Position numbers and translations under genes: made by a program. Positions 55,490 to 63,897 of a stretch of DNA of 64,000 nucleotides are shown one piece after another. A model generated the notes under the pieces. It was not told the origin of the DNA. It saw only the letters and a list, made by a program, of their open reading frames with translations, and did no database searches. The stretch covers positions 193,809-257,808 of the forward strand of contig JBPJFZ010000008.1 in assembly GCA_051208035.1 (NCBI GenBank). Reading direction: 5' to 3'. This DNA comes from JACKOB01 sp024234575. Its GTDB lineage: Bacteria; Pseudomonadota; Gammaproteobacteria; Pseudomonadales; Oleiphilaceae. Position 1 is the first letter of the stretch, and every line of letters starts with the position of its first letter.

Positions 55490-55636
55490 ATGAGGCAGAT
55501 GAGCTTTTCTGAGGTCGAATACACGACAAAGAAACAAAATCTTGAGCTGTACGGCTTTGAAAATGGGAGAGGGGGGCAACCTTTTCTTCTGTCGATCAGG
55601 TTACAAATGGATTGTATGCAGTTCTTTATTGTTTAA
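55490..55636 (+). pseudogene. remnant of an IS5-family transposase N-terminus
   Basis: The frame starting at the ATG at 55490 reads MRQMSFSEVEYTTKK, which matches the start of IS5-group transposases (MxQxxFxxxEYxxKRxxTRRExFL). After a lost stretch, ENGRGGQPF...QMDCMQFFIV resembles the later GNGRRPYPLExMLRIHCMQHWY segment, then stops. So about 48 residues survive, with an internal deletion of roughly 30, and the catalytic DDE part is gone. The resemblance is from memory of the family; I did not see IS ends. Confidence 0.45.
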
Positions 55637-55667
55637 ATAGTGTTTGTGCCAAGCGGGATTAACCCAG

Positions 55668-55799
55668 TTAGTACCCATCCGCCCAGCGCTCGGCCAGACC
55701 CACCTCGCACCATTGTTTTGCGGCAGTATCTAAATCAAGGTGCATCGCTTTCGCGTAATTTCGAATGGCTCTTATCTGTTTGTGTAGACGCTGTTCCAT
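55668..55799 (-). CDS. 43-residue small protein
   Basis: ATG at 55799 to TAA at 55668 encodes MEQRLHKQIRAIRNYAKAMH... ending ...AAKQWCEVGLAERWADGY. GAGG stands 8 nt upstream. The composition and the helical, Trp-rich end look like a genuine small cytosolic protein; similar short proteins ending in WCExGLAERW occur in gammaproteobacteria, but I cannot name the family. It is too short for usual gene calling thresholds. Confidence 0.55.
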   Translation of the reverse strand: MEQRLHKQIRAIRNYAKAMHLDLDTAAKQWCEVGLAERWADGY

Positions 55800-55805
55800 T
55801 GCACT

Positions 55806-55832
55806 ATCCTCGATTGAGCTGTCCTCGATTGA
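55806..55832. repeat. short tandem direct repeat
   Basis: TCCTCGATTGAG occurs twice, 15 nt apart, just upstream of the 43-residue gene's ribosome site. It may be part of its regulatory region or a replication slip. Confidence 0.5.
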
Positions 55833-55993
55833 GATCGCAAACATTAATCATTGGCTTAATAGTTAATGCGTCTTTTGGGGGTAACTCGCCTCATATAAAT
55901 GAGTAAAAATTAAACAGTTTGAAGGGAGAGTGAAGCGACCGACGCCAGCAAACTGCCAGCGCCGATAATGAAAGCGTTATACGCAGACCGCCT

Positions 55994-56488
55994 TTAACCG
56001 ACCAGTTTGAGGTGTGGATGACTATGCGAAGGCTTTACTCGCCATTTTAACAAGTCAGCGGTTTGCTGAATGGCCGTCTCGTCACAGGCCATTTCAGGGA
56101 ATGCCCGGTGTGCCTTTTGCAGCTGGTCTAACTGATGCTGAGTTAAATTGACGAACCGAAACACCAGGCCAATACCATCACGACTTGGCTGCAAACGAAC
56201 GAGCTGTACTTTTACGTCACTTAAACTGAAGTGGTTCGACTCATCATCAAAAAGCGCCAGAAACGACACTCTACCCACGCGATTATTAGGAAACAGCGCG
56301 TTCAGGTGTTCTGCATCAAGGTACTGCTGAATATAAATACAGCCACCACGCAAATTAAAAACAATGGGATGAGGCGCATTGGCCCTTTCTGGCAGCAGTT
56401 TGTTAAAAGAAGGTGTGTAAAATTCGCAATGCGCCGCAACGCGCTCGCCGCTTAACTGTCTGTAGTTTTTGTCTAGTTGTTGTGTCAT
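55994..56488 (-). CDS. PilZ-like protein
   Basis: A 164-residue protein from the ATG at 56488 (GGAG 7 nt upstream; the ATG at 56503 lies inside that site). The beta-barrel-like core NLRGGCIYIQQYL...VQLVRLQPSRDGIGLVFRFVNLTQHQLDQLQ matches the back half of PilZ domains, but the c-di-GMP-binding RxxxR and (D/N)xSxxG motifs are not clear, so it may be a non-binding PilZ. The window has several diguanylate cyclases whose signal it could read if it binds. Confidence 0.6.
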   Translation of the reverse strand: MTQQLDKNYRQLSGERVAAHCEFYTPSFNKLLPERANAPHPIVFNLRGGCIYIQQYLDAEHLNALFPNNRVGRVSFLALFDDESNHFSLSDVKVQLVRLQPSRDGIGLVFRFVNLTQHQLDQLQKAHRAFPEMACDETAIQQTADLLKWRVKPSHSHPHLKLVG

Positions 56489-56861
56489 ACCGCATCTCCG
56501 CATAGCTTATAAGATCGCTATTTATAGGAATATTGACTGTGTGATGCAGGCAGCAGTTGTTATCGTCTTTTTCGCTACCCATCGTGTAATCACCATTTAA
56601 TAAAAGGATCAGAACTTGCGCAATCAATGTGCCTCTACAATGTGACTTGTGTTTCGTTATTTTGCGTTTTGTAACATTGTGAAGAACTTGTAACAGACCA
56701 CATGATCGTCGGGGTGGGTATCTTCATAACGCAGACTGTTAAAAAATCAATTTGTGCGAAATCGGCATTTTAAGACATATGTTATTTGCCAATATCCATC
56801 TATGCTCTTGTTTTAGTGATGATTATTCCATGTAGGGAAGTCTTAAAAGGATGTTTGGTAA
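56489..56861. other. intergenic region upstream of the CRISPR-Cas locus
   Basis: This AT-rich stretch lies between the divergent PilZ-like and WYL-regulator genes and must hold their promoters. No CRISPR repeats are present. I see no further gene. Confidence 0.5.
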
Positions 56862-57833
56862 ATGGATAAGCATGATCGCATTCAGCAAATTCACCGGTTA
56901 CTGTCACCCCGACGTACCCCCATTTCCGTAGCAGATCTAGCAGAAAAGCTGGAGTGCAGCGAAAAGACAGTTAAACGTGCATTGGAAAACCTGCGGGATA
57001 TCTGTCAGGCGCCGCTGGAATACTGCAACGAACGCAAAGGCTGGCATTATAACGAAGGAGACAATGGCAAATTCACACTGCCCGGACTGTGGCTTACTGC
57101 AGAGGAAATTCGCGGGCTGGCGGTAATATTGCAAATCACCCAGGGCATGGATGCAGGGCTGCTATCGGACGATATCCAGCTGGTTGAACAAGCCGTTGAA
57201 AAGCTGCTGTTAGCAAGACATATCTCGCCGCAAGCATTTAAAAGCAAAGTACATTACCTGCCCAAACACCGACGGGAAGCACAAGGAAAAACCCTGCCTA
57301 TTATCATCACGAGTTTACTGGCAAACACCCAGTTACAAATCACTTATGCCGACTACGCAGGCCGTCAGACAAAGCGCACAATTAGCCCCATCAAGCTCGT
57401 ACACTACGATGAAAGCTGGTACCTGGATGCCTGGTGCCACCTGCGCCAAGAACTACGCTCGTTTATGCTGGCAAGAATAATCAGCATTAGCCCAACAGAA
57501 GCCACCGCTAAAAAAGTACCAGAACAGCAATGCACAGCACATTTTACGAGCAGTTACGGCATTTTCGCGGGCCAAGCCGCACAAATTGCAAAATTAAAGT
57601 TTACCGGCGCATCTGCCAGAGAAGCCGCCAGCTACTCTTGGCACCCAGACCAGGAAGCAAAGTGGCATGATAAGACATACTTTTTAAACATCCCGTACAA
57701 CGATGACAGAGAGCTGCTACGCACCCTGTTGGGATATGGCCACGAAGTAGAAGTGCTTGCCCCAGAAACACTAAAAGCCAAAGTAATAGCAAGAGCGCAG
57801 CAGATAATTAACAGCTATGCAGGTGAAGACTAA
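56862..57833 (+). CDS. CRISPR-associated WYL-domain transcriptional regulator
   Basis: A 323-residue protein. An N-terminal winged helix-turn-helix (residues 5-65: RIQQIHRLLSPRRTPISVADLAEKLECSEKTVKRALENLRD) is followed by a WYL domain (about 140-220, PIKLVHYDESWYLDAWCHLRQELRSFMLARI) and a C-terminal WCX-like region (230-315). WYL domains bind nucleic-acid-like ligands, and these regulators are frequent next to type I-F and other CRISPR-Cas loci, where some repress cas genes. The start ATG at 56862 follows AAAAGGATG. It reads in the same direction as cas1, 112 nt upstream. Confidence 0.9.
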   Translation: MDKHDRIQQIHRLLSPRRTPISVADLAEKLECSEKTVKRALENLRDICQAPLEYCNERKGWHYNEGDNGKFTLPGLWLTAEEIRGLAVILQITQGMDAGLLSDDIQLVEQAVEKLLLARHISPQAFKSKVHYLPKHRREAQGKTLPIIITSLLANTQLQITYADYAGRQTKRTISPIKLVHYDESWYLDAWCHLRQELRSFMLARIISISPTEATAKKVPEQQCTAHFTSSYGIFAGQAAQIAKLKFTGASAREAASYSWHPDQEAKWHDKTYFLNIPYNDDRELLRTLLGYGHEVEVLAPETLKAKVIARAQQIINSYAGED

Positions 57834-57945
57834 AACATGTTTACCTAAACCACTGTATAACCAGCCAGGACACGTTTTGGGAATGGCGGGGTGTAGAGTG
57901 TGGGTATTGGGTATGCAACAGGTTTAACGAAATTTGGGTAGGGTG

Positions 57946-58902
57946 ATGGAGCAACTGACGGACTTAAAAGCGATTTTGCACTCAAAACGCGCGAATATGT
58001 ATTACCTCGAATACTGTCGAGTGATGCAAAAAGACGGCCGTGTTCTGTATTTAACCGAAGCCGAAAAGCAGAACCAATACTTTAATATACCTATCGCCAA
58101 TACCACTGTTTTATTGTTAGGCACTGGCACATCTATTACCCAAGCCGCCATGAGAATGCTGGCACAGGCAGGTGTATTGGTTGGCTTTTGCGGCGGCGGA
58201 GGCACCCCTTTGCTAATGGCCAACGAAGTGGAGTGGATGACACCACAAAGTGAATATCGGCCAACAGAATATCTGCAAGGCTGGCTAGGTTTCTGGTTTC
58301 AAGCTGAGAAACGCTTTGCTGCAGGTATAAGAATACAACAGTCGCGTATCGCCTATCTGGAAAAAGTCTGGGGAAAAGACCGCGACCTGCAAAACGAAGG
58401 CATAGATATTAAGCACCCAGAGCTACAAAATGCCCTTAATCGTTACCGCGAGCGACTGAGCGTTGCAGAAAAACATGCAGATTTACTGCTTACCGAAGCC
58501 GAGTTAACGAAATCTCTCTACAAGTACATTGTTCAAGCCACCAACTTTGGTGATTTTAAACGCGAACGAGAAGGAGAAGACAAGGCCAATGGTTTTTTAA
58601 ACCACGGTAATTACCTGGCCTATGGATTAGCCGCCACGACATTATGGGTATTAGGCATCCCCCATGGTTTTGCAGTAATGCACGGTAAAACCCGTCGGGG
58701 AGCTTTAGTGTTTGATGTGGCGGATTTAGTCAAAGACGCCATTATCCTGCCGTGGGCGTTTATCTGTGCCAAAGAAGGCGCAACAGAGCAGGAGTTTCGC
58801 CAGCAGTGTCTACAGGCTTTTACTGATCATAAGTCATTGGAATATATGTTTGATGAGGTGAAAAGCATCGCGCTGACTACGGAAGCCGGCAATGATGCAT
58901 AA
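57946..58902 (+). CDS. cas1: Cas1, type I-F integrase
   Basis: A 318-residue Cas1 of the I-F (Ypest) type: the N-terminal beta domain (LKAILHSKRANMYYLEYCRVMQKDGRVLYLTE), then the catalytic helical part with HGKTRRGALVFDVADLVKD (His246, Asp257/Asp260) and an upstream Glu in the NFGDFKREREGEDKANGFLNHGNYLAYG segment. It integrates spacers with the Cas2/3 fusion. ATG at 57946; a TTG at 57934 is in frame. Normally cas2/3 follows directly; here a KilA-N gene is interposed. Confidence 0.95.
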   Translation: MEQLTDLKAILHSKRANMYYLEYCRVMQKDGRVLYLTEAEKQNQYFNIPIANTTVLLLGTGTSITQAAMRMLAQAGVLVGFCGGGGTPLLMANEVEWMTPQSEYRPTEYLQGWLGFWFQAEKRFAAGIRIQQSRIAYLEKVWGKDRDLQNEGIDIKHPELQNALNRYRERLSVAEKHADLLLTEAELTKSLYKYIVQATNFGDFKREREGEDKANGFLNHGNYLAYGLAATTLWVLGIPHGFAVMHGKTRRGALVFDVADLVKDAIILPWAFICAKEGATEQEFRQQCLQAFTDHKSLEYMFDEVKSIALTTEAGNDA

Positions 58903-58950
58903 CAGAGCCTCATATAGTGGCGCTTCAGGTGCTGATGCAATAATATTTGG

Positions 58951-58966
58951 CTGTATGTATATACAG
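58951..58966 (+). promoter_or_regulatory. LexA (SOS) box upstream of the KilA-N gene
   Basis: CTGTATGTATATACAG matches the enterobacterial/gammaproteobacterial LexA consensus CTGT-N8-ACAG exactly in its conserved ends and has the AT-rich core. It ends 31 nt before the KilA-N start, the right place to cover a promoter (a TTGGCT -35-like box overlaps it). LexA would repress this promoter until DNA damage. The site is seen; regulation is inferred. Confidence 0.75.
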
Positions 58967-58997
58967 TTTTATTTATTGGCTGCAGGGAGCAAGCATC

Positions 58998-59825
58998 ATG
59001 AAAGAACATAAGACCAAGCGCACTATTGCTGTGTTGAACACAAGCCTGACCGTTCTCTCGGTTAATGATCAGGATTACATCTCACTGACGGATATGCTAA
59101 AGGCCAAAGACGGAGACTTTTTTATTTCTGATTGGCTGCGTAACCGCAATACCGTTGAGTTTTTAGGGATTTGGGAAACCGTTCATAACCCGAGTTTTAA
59201 TTATGGCGGATTTGCCGCAATTAAAAGTCAGGTAGGCTTGAATAGTTACAAGCTAAGCGTAAAGGAGCGGGTTGCACAAACACACGCAATTGGCCTGATT
59301 GCAAAGGCGGGGCGTTATGGTGGCACCTATGCGCATAGTGATCTCGCATTTGAGTTTGGAATGTGGATCAGCCCCGAATTCAAGATTTACCTCATCAAAG
59401 AATTTCAGCGACTCAAGCAAATAGAACAAGAACAATCCGGTTGGGATATACGTCGAAATCTCGCCCGTATTAACTACCGCATCCACACAGACGTAATTAA
59501 AGAAAATCTCACTCCCCCCGAACTGACACCGCAACAAGTTAGCCAGATTTATGCCTCAGAGGCCGATGTGTTGAATATGGCAATATTTGGTATGACGGCA
59601 AAGCAGTGGCGGGCGGCCAACGCAACGGAAAAAGGCAATATTCGAGACTACGCTAATGGCGCGCAACTCGTCTGTCTCGCCAATTTGGAAAACCTTAATG
59701 CGGTATTTATCAATGATGGGCTACCCCAACATAAGCGACTCGAGCGTCTAAATCAGATTGCCATTGCGCAGATGTCTTTATTGGTAGATGAAAAAATACT
59801 GAAACAATTGGAACGGAATAAATAA
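58998..59825 (+). CDS. KilA-N domain protein inside the cas operon
   Basis: A 275-residue protein with the KilA-N domain (about residues 10-130: VLSVNDQDYISLTDMLKAKDGDFFISDWLRNRNTVEFLG..., YKLSVKERVAQTHAIGLIAKAGRYGGTYAHSDLAFEFGMWISPEFKIYLIKEF), a DNA-binding module typical of phage and mobile-element proteins. The C-terminal 140 residues are helical and conserved in this subgroup (EADVLNMAIFGMTAKQWRAANATEKGNIRDYA). GGGAG precedes the ATG at 58998. It starts 95 nt after cas1, under a LexA box, and ends 3 nt before cas2/3. It is not a known cas gene; a mobile-element or SOS-response origin is likely. Confidence 0.85.
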   Translation: MKEHKTKRTIAVLNTSLTVLSVNDQDYISLTDMLKAKDGDFFISDWLRNRNTVEFLGIWETVHNPSFNYGGFAAIKSQVGLNSYKLSVKERVAQTHAIGLIAKAGRYGGTYAHSDLAFEFGMWISPEFKIYLIKEFQRLKQIEQEQSGWDIRRNLARINYRIHTDVIKENLTPPELTPQQVSQIYASEADVLNMAIFGMTAKQWRAANATEKGNIRDYANGAQLVCLANLENLNAVFINDGLPQHKRLERLNQIAIAQMSLLVDEKILKQLERNK

Positions 59826-59828
59826 GCC

Positions 59829-62800
59829 ATGATGGTCACCTTTGTCTCCCAATGTGAAAAAAACGCGCTGATGAAAACCCGCAGAGTGTTGGATGCTTTT
59901 GCTGATCGCATCGGTGACAACACCTGGCAGACATTGATCACGCAAGAGGGTTTGCTGGCGGTTAAAAAATTGCTACGCAAAACGGCTAGTAAAAGTACGG
60001 CGGTGAGTTGCCATTGGATTAGGTCTCGGTCTAGGAGTGAGTTGTTGTGGGTAGTGGGGAAGAGGGATCGGTTTGATGAAGTGGGGCGGGTTCCGGTGAA
60101 TATGACAGAGAAAGAATTTAAGGCTGAGGAACACTTTTCTCTCAACACCCAGGTGATCTCTCTTTTAGCTCATTTAGCTGGTTTGTTTCATGATGTCGGT
60201 AAGGCAAATCTGTTATTTCAAGATAAATTAAAACCCATAAAGAAGGGAGAAGATAAAACGGCATTTGAACCATATCGCCACGAATGGGTTTCGTTGCGCA
60301 TCTTTCAAGCGTTTGTTGACGTAAGAGAAGATAAAGATTGGCTAGTGGATCTTGTCAATATTGATAATTCTGCTGAAAGTAAAATGATCGCTAATCTTGC
60401 ATCACTAAGAGATGGCATTGATGCAAATCCAGCTAACCCTTTTGATATATTTCCTCCGGTTGCGAAGCTAGTGGCGTGGTTGATTGTCTCTCATCACAAA
60501 CTGCCCCAATATCCAAAAAATGCAGATAACCCTCCAGCGTTTGAAAATATGAATGAATGGCTAGGTGTTTTTGAAGCCTGTTGGAATTCGCCGCAATGTT
60601 TAAATGATGATTGGCAGGAAAGTGTGATTGCCAAGAATTGGACTTTTCCGCACGGTACACCTTTAAAAAGCGCCCATTGGCAAACGCAAGTCAGCATTGT
60701 GGCGAAAAAAATACTACGCACTGACAGAGTATTTATGCAGGATTGGTTCAATCAGCATTTTACAGCTCATATAGCTCGATTATCTTTGATGTTATCTGAC
60801 CACTTATACTCTTCAAAAAAGGAAACAACACCAGAATGGCAAGATAGAAATTATCATGCTTATGCCAATACAGATAAGGACGAATTTGGCAAAAAATATC
60901 GAAAACAAAAGCTCGATGAGCACAACATAGGCGTTGGTAGTAATGCTAATGGTATAGCAAGAGTTTTACCCAATTTAAGAGCAGAATTACCTTCATTAAA
61001 ACGTAATACAGCATTTACAGATAAAACGCCGTGCGATTATAAGGAAAAATACGGCTGGCAAGATAAAGCTTACGATTTATCGCTATCTATCAAGGAAGAG
61101 ACCAAGAAATATGGTTTTTTTGGTGTTTGTATGGCGTCCACAGGCAAAGGAAAAACCCGTGCCAACGCACGTATTATGTATGGCTTGGCTGGCGAAGGAA
61201 GAGGCCGCTTTAGTGTCGCATTAGGGCTCAGAACATTAACGTTACAAACGGGCGATTCCCTGAAAAAAGATTTAAAAATAAACCATGATGAACTTGCTGT
61301 ATTAATTGGCTCACAAGCAGTAAAAGATCTTCATCAGCAATCACACTCGTCAGAAGAAACCGAGCAACAAAAAATGGGCAGCGAATCGGCAGAGTCTTTA
61401 TTGAAAGATGAAGTAACGCTCATAGAAGATTTGCCTGTTTACAGCGGTATTTTTGCTGAGTGGTTTCAGCATGACCCCAAAATACTGAAACTTATACAGG
61501 CCCCGGTCTTAGTGAGTACCATTGATTATTTAATGCCCGCCAATGAAGGTGTTCGTGGCGGCCGCCAAATTGCGCCCATGTTACGCCTATTAACGTCTGA
61601 TTTAGTGCTTGATGAACCTGATGATTTTGGTTTAGAAGATTTTCCTGCGTTATGTCGATTAGTTAATTGGGCTGGCATGCTCGGCAGCAGAGTGTTGTTA
61701 TCAACAGCGACCATTTCGCCAGCTTTGGCTGGTGCGCTCTTTCAGGCTTATCAAACTGGCAGGAAACACTATACGCAAGTTAATGGTGAATATGGCGAAA
61801 CAGATAAAGTATGTTGTGCTTGGTTCGATGAATTTAAGCGTCCACAGTCAACACTAGTCGCGGATTCTATTTCGTACGCAGAGGTGCATAATGGTTTTGT
61901 CAGCAAACGCGTTAAAAACCTTAAAAAGAAAACGAGCCCACTTCGCAAAGCCAAGATTATCCCGGTTGAAACTAATCCAGACCATATGCCAACCATTTGG
62001 ATGGCAAAGATTATCAGGCAGTCTCTGGAAACTCTTCATCAACAACATGCTGTGACAGTCGCGGAAAAGAAAGTGACTCTTGGCTTAGTGCGTATGGCAA
62101 ACATAAACCCGCTAGTGCAAATCGCAAAGTGTTTGTTTGCCCAAAATGCACCTGAAGATACCTTAATTCATTACTGTGTTTATCATAGTCAGTTCCCGTT
62201 GTTGCAGCGTTCAAAGATAGAAAAACAATTGGATGGGGCATTGTCACGACATAATGAGACTGCATGGTTAGCAAACAGTGGCATCAAAAACATCGTAGAA
62301 AATCATGTTGAGAAAAACCATATCTTTGTAGTGTTAGCAACTGCCGTTGCGGAAGTGGGGCGAGACCATGATTATGATTGGGCCGTTGTTGAACCAAGTT
62401 CAATGCGATCAATTATTCAATTGGCAGGCCGAGTTCAACGCCATCGTCAGCAAGTACCGCCTTATGAAAATATCCATATTCTTTCTAAGAACTTTAAAGG
62501 TCTAAAAGGCAAATCACCTTGTTTTGAAAAGCCAGGATTTGAAACGAATAGCCTCTTTAACAAACCATTATTTTATGCTGACTCTGATTTAAGTAAGTTA
62601 ATTGAAGTAGGTGAGCTTGATGAAATAAATGCCATATTAAGAATTAAAAATTTGGAGGCTTTTCCACAATTCGAAGATTCAAGAGAAGTTGGTGGAGCAC
62701 CCAAATTTAAACGTTTCAATGAGCTTGAGCACTTTGCGCAAAAATTACGGTTAGTCGGAAGCGCCAACCAATTAAATCATGCTGCACAGTGGTGGAACAA

Positions 62801-63203
62801 TGAGTCAACCTGGTGTGGTGAGTTGCAGCGCCTACAACCCTTTAGGCAATCCGCACCCAATGACGATTTTAAATTAGCATTTACGAGAACTGGTAAAGCT
62901 GTTTGGCAAAAGAAAACCTCGAGAACTTTTCCTCCTCAATATGAAAATACGACAGACATGGCTAGGCAGGTTGAAAAGTTAGTAATTGGCTCAGGGAATG
63001 TAGTTTGGGGAGATTTTAATCTGAAGGAAGAAGTAGCGCACCTCGTGAATGTACTGTCAGAAAGTGAAGAGAGGGTGTTGGAAAAATTCACCCACTTATC
63101 ACTGAGAAAGCTTGATGAAGATAAATCTGAACAATGGCAATGCCACCCAATGCTTGGTGTGTATGAAATTTTAAAGAAGGATGAATATAGCAATGAACGA
63201 TGA
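59829..63203 (+). CDS. cas3: Cas2/3 fusion, type I-F
   Basis: A 1124-residue protein with the I-F-specific N-terminal Cas2 domain (about 1-95), an HD nuclease domain (HLAGLFHDVGK, His121-Asp122; later SHHKLP), and an SF2 helicase with Walker A STGKGKT (437-443), DEPD box (595-598), STAT and motif VI QLAGRVQR (864-871). In type I-F it both partners Cas1 in spacer integration and degrades target DNA after recruitment by the Csy complex. It starts 3 nt after the KilA-N stop, so it is probably translated by coupling to that gene. All motifs look intact. Confidence 0.95.
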   Translation: MMVTFVSQCEKNALMKTRRVLDAFADRIGDNTWQTLITQEGLLAVKKLLRKTASKSTAVSCHWIRSRSRSELLWVVGKRDRFDEVGRVPVNMTEKEFKAEEHFSLNTQVISLLAHLAGLFHDVGKANLLFQDKLKPIKKGEDKTAFEPYRHEWVSLRIFQAFVDVREDKDWLVDLVNIDNSAESKMIANLASLRDGIDANPANPFDIFPPVAKLVAWLIVSHHKLPQYPKNADNPPAFENMNEWLGVFEACWNSPQCLNDDWQESVIAKNWTFPHGTPLKSAHWQTQVSIVAKKILRTDRVFMQDWFNQHFTAHIARLSLMLSDHLYSSKKETTPEWQDRNYHAYANTDKDEFGKKYRKQKLDEHNIGVGSNANGIARVLPNLRAELPSLKRNTAFTDKTPCDYKEKYGWQDKAYDLSLSIKEETKKYGFFGVCMASTGKGKTRANARIMYGLAGEGRGRFSVALGLRTLTLQTGDSLKKDLKINHDELAVLIGSQAVKDLHQQSHSSEETEQQKMGSESAESLLKDEVTLIEDLPVYSGIFAEWFQHDPKILKLIQAPVLVSTIDYLMPANEGVRGGRQIAPMLRLLTSDLVLDEPDDFGLEDFPALCRLVNWAGMLGSRVLLSTATISPALAGALFQAYQTGRKHYTQVNGEYGETDKVCCAWFDEFKRPQSTLVADSISYAEVHNGFVSKRVKNLKKKTSPLRKAKIIPVETNPDHMPTIWMAKIIRQSLETLHQQHAVTVAEKKVTLGLVRMANINPLVQIAKCLFAQNAPEDTLIHYCVYHSQFPLLQRSKIEKQLDGALSRHNETAWLANSGIKNIVENHVEKNHIFVVLATAVAEVGRDHDYDWAVVEPSSMRSIIQLAGRVQRHRQQVPPYENIHILSKNFKGLKGKSPCFEKPGFETNSLFNKPLFYADSDLSKLIEVGELDEINAILRIKNLEAFPQFEDSREVGGAPKFKRFNELEHFAQKLRLVGSANQLNHAAQWWNNESTWCGELQRLQPFRQSAPNDDFKLAFTRTGKAVWQKKTSRTFPPQYENTTDMARQVEKLVIGSGNVVWGDFNLKEEVAHLVNVLSESEERVLEKFTHLSLRKLDEDKSEQWQCHPMLGVYEILKKDEYSNER

Positions 63204-63897
63204 AGAAATATCTCAAGCGTTAGCTGACGAAATTATCGCGTATGTGAATACACGGCGAAACAAAAAAGAAGAAGAATATTTAAAGGCTAAACCCAAAAAA
63301 AATAAACAGGGGGTGGTTACCAACGGTGCAATAGTTGAACGCTTGCTAGTTATTTTAAGAAAACTTAGCAAAGAAAAAGAGGTTATCAAGGATATTGAAA
63401 AATCTAAAAAGCGTCAGGACCAGACTGCTTTAGATTTTCTAAAGGAAAAATACAAAAGGTTGGTTGCTTTAGTGAGTGATGAGATTGTTGATCAACAATT
63501 ATTTGACTTGCAGCGCGAGTATCAAGAGTTTGTTATCGAAAACTCTAAGGAACATGAACCAGTAGCATGGCTTAATAACTGGTCTAGAAAAGCTTGTGAT
63601 ATTAGCTTTGCTACGCATGTAGGGAAATTAACGCATTCGAGTAGTAAGGGGTCAAGTATTCTTGATGCGACAAAGGATGAAGATGATAGCTACTTGACCA
63701 CGAATCGTCTAGCAAATGTGGAAGTTGATACAGCTTCTTCAAATGCTGCATCGTTGCCAATAGCTGAGATTTTGAAGCTATCAGTAAATGGCGTCAGTGT
63801 GCTTGATTGTTTAAAAAAGGATGACAAGAAGTTTTTTAAAAAAATAACAGATGATGATGCCGTTGTTGATGAAGACCCTGTAACAGATTCTGTGTAA
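63193..63897 (+). pseudogene. csy1: Csy1 (Cas8f), truncated by an IS256-family insertion
   Basis: The gene follows cas2/3, overlapping it by 11 nt, where csy1 belongs in type I-F. A Lys/Glu-rich helical N-terminus (about 120 residues, longer than the usual Csy1 lead) is followed by AWLNNWSRKACDISFATHVG and SSNAASLPIAEILKLSVNG, matching Csy1 segments of the form AWLxxAxRRVxxLxLVTHxxK and GNAAALDVxKFLxLxxxGK. After residue 227 (63873) the sequence becomes the inverted-repeat end of an IS256-type element, which adds DPVTDSV and a stop. About half of Csy1 is missing from this frame, so the Csy surveillance complex cannot form from it. Confidence 0.75.

Noticed and set aside
56489..57945. CRISPR array near cas1
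   Set aside because: I looked for regularly spaced 28-bp repeats on both sides of the WYL and cas1 genes and found none; the array is probably beyond the right edge.
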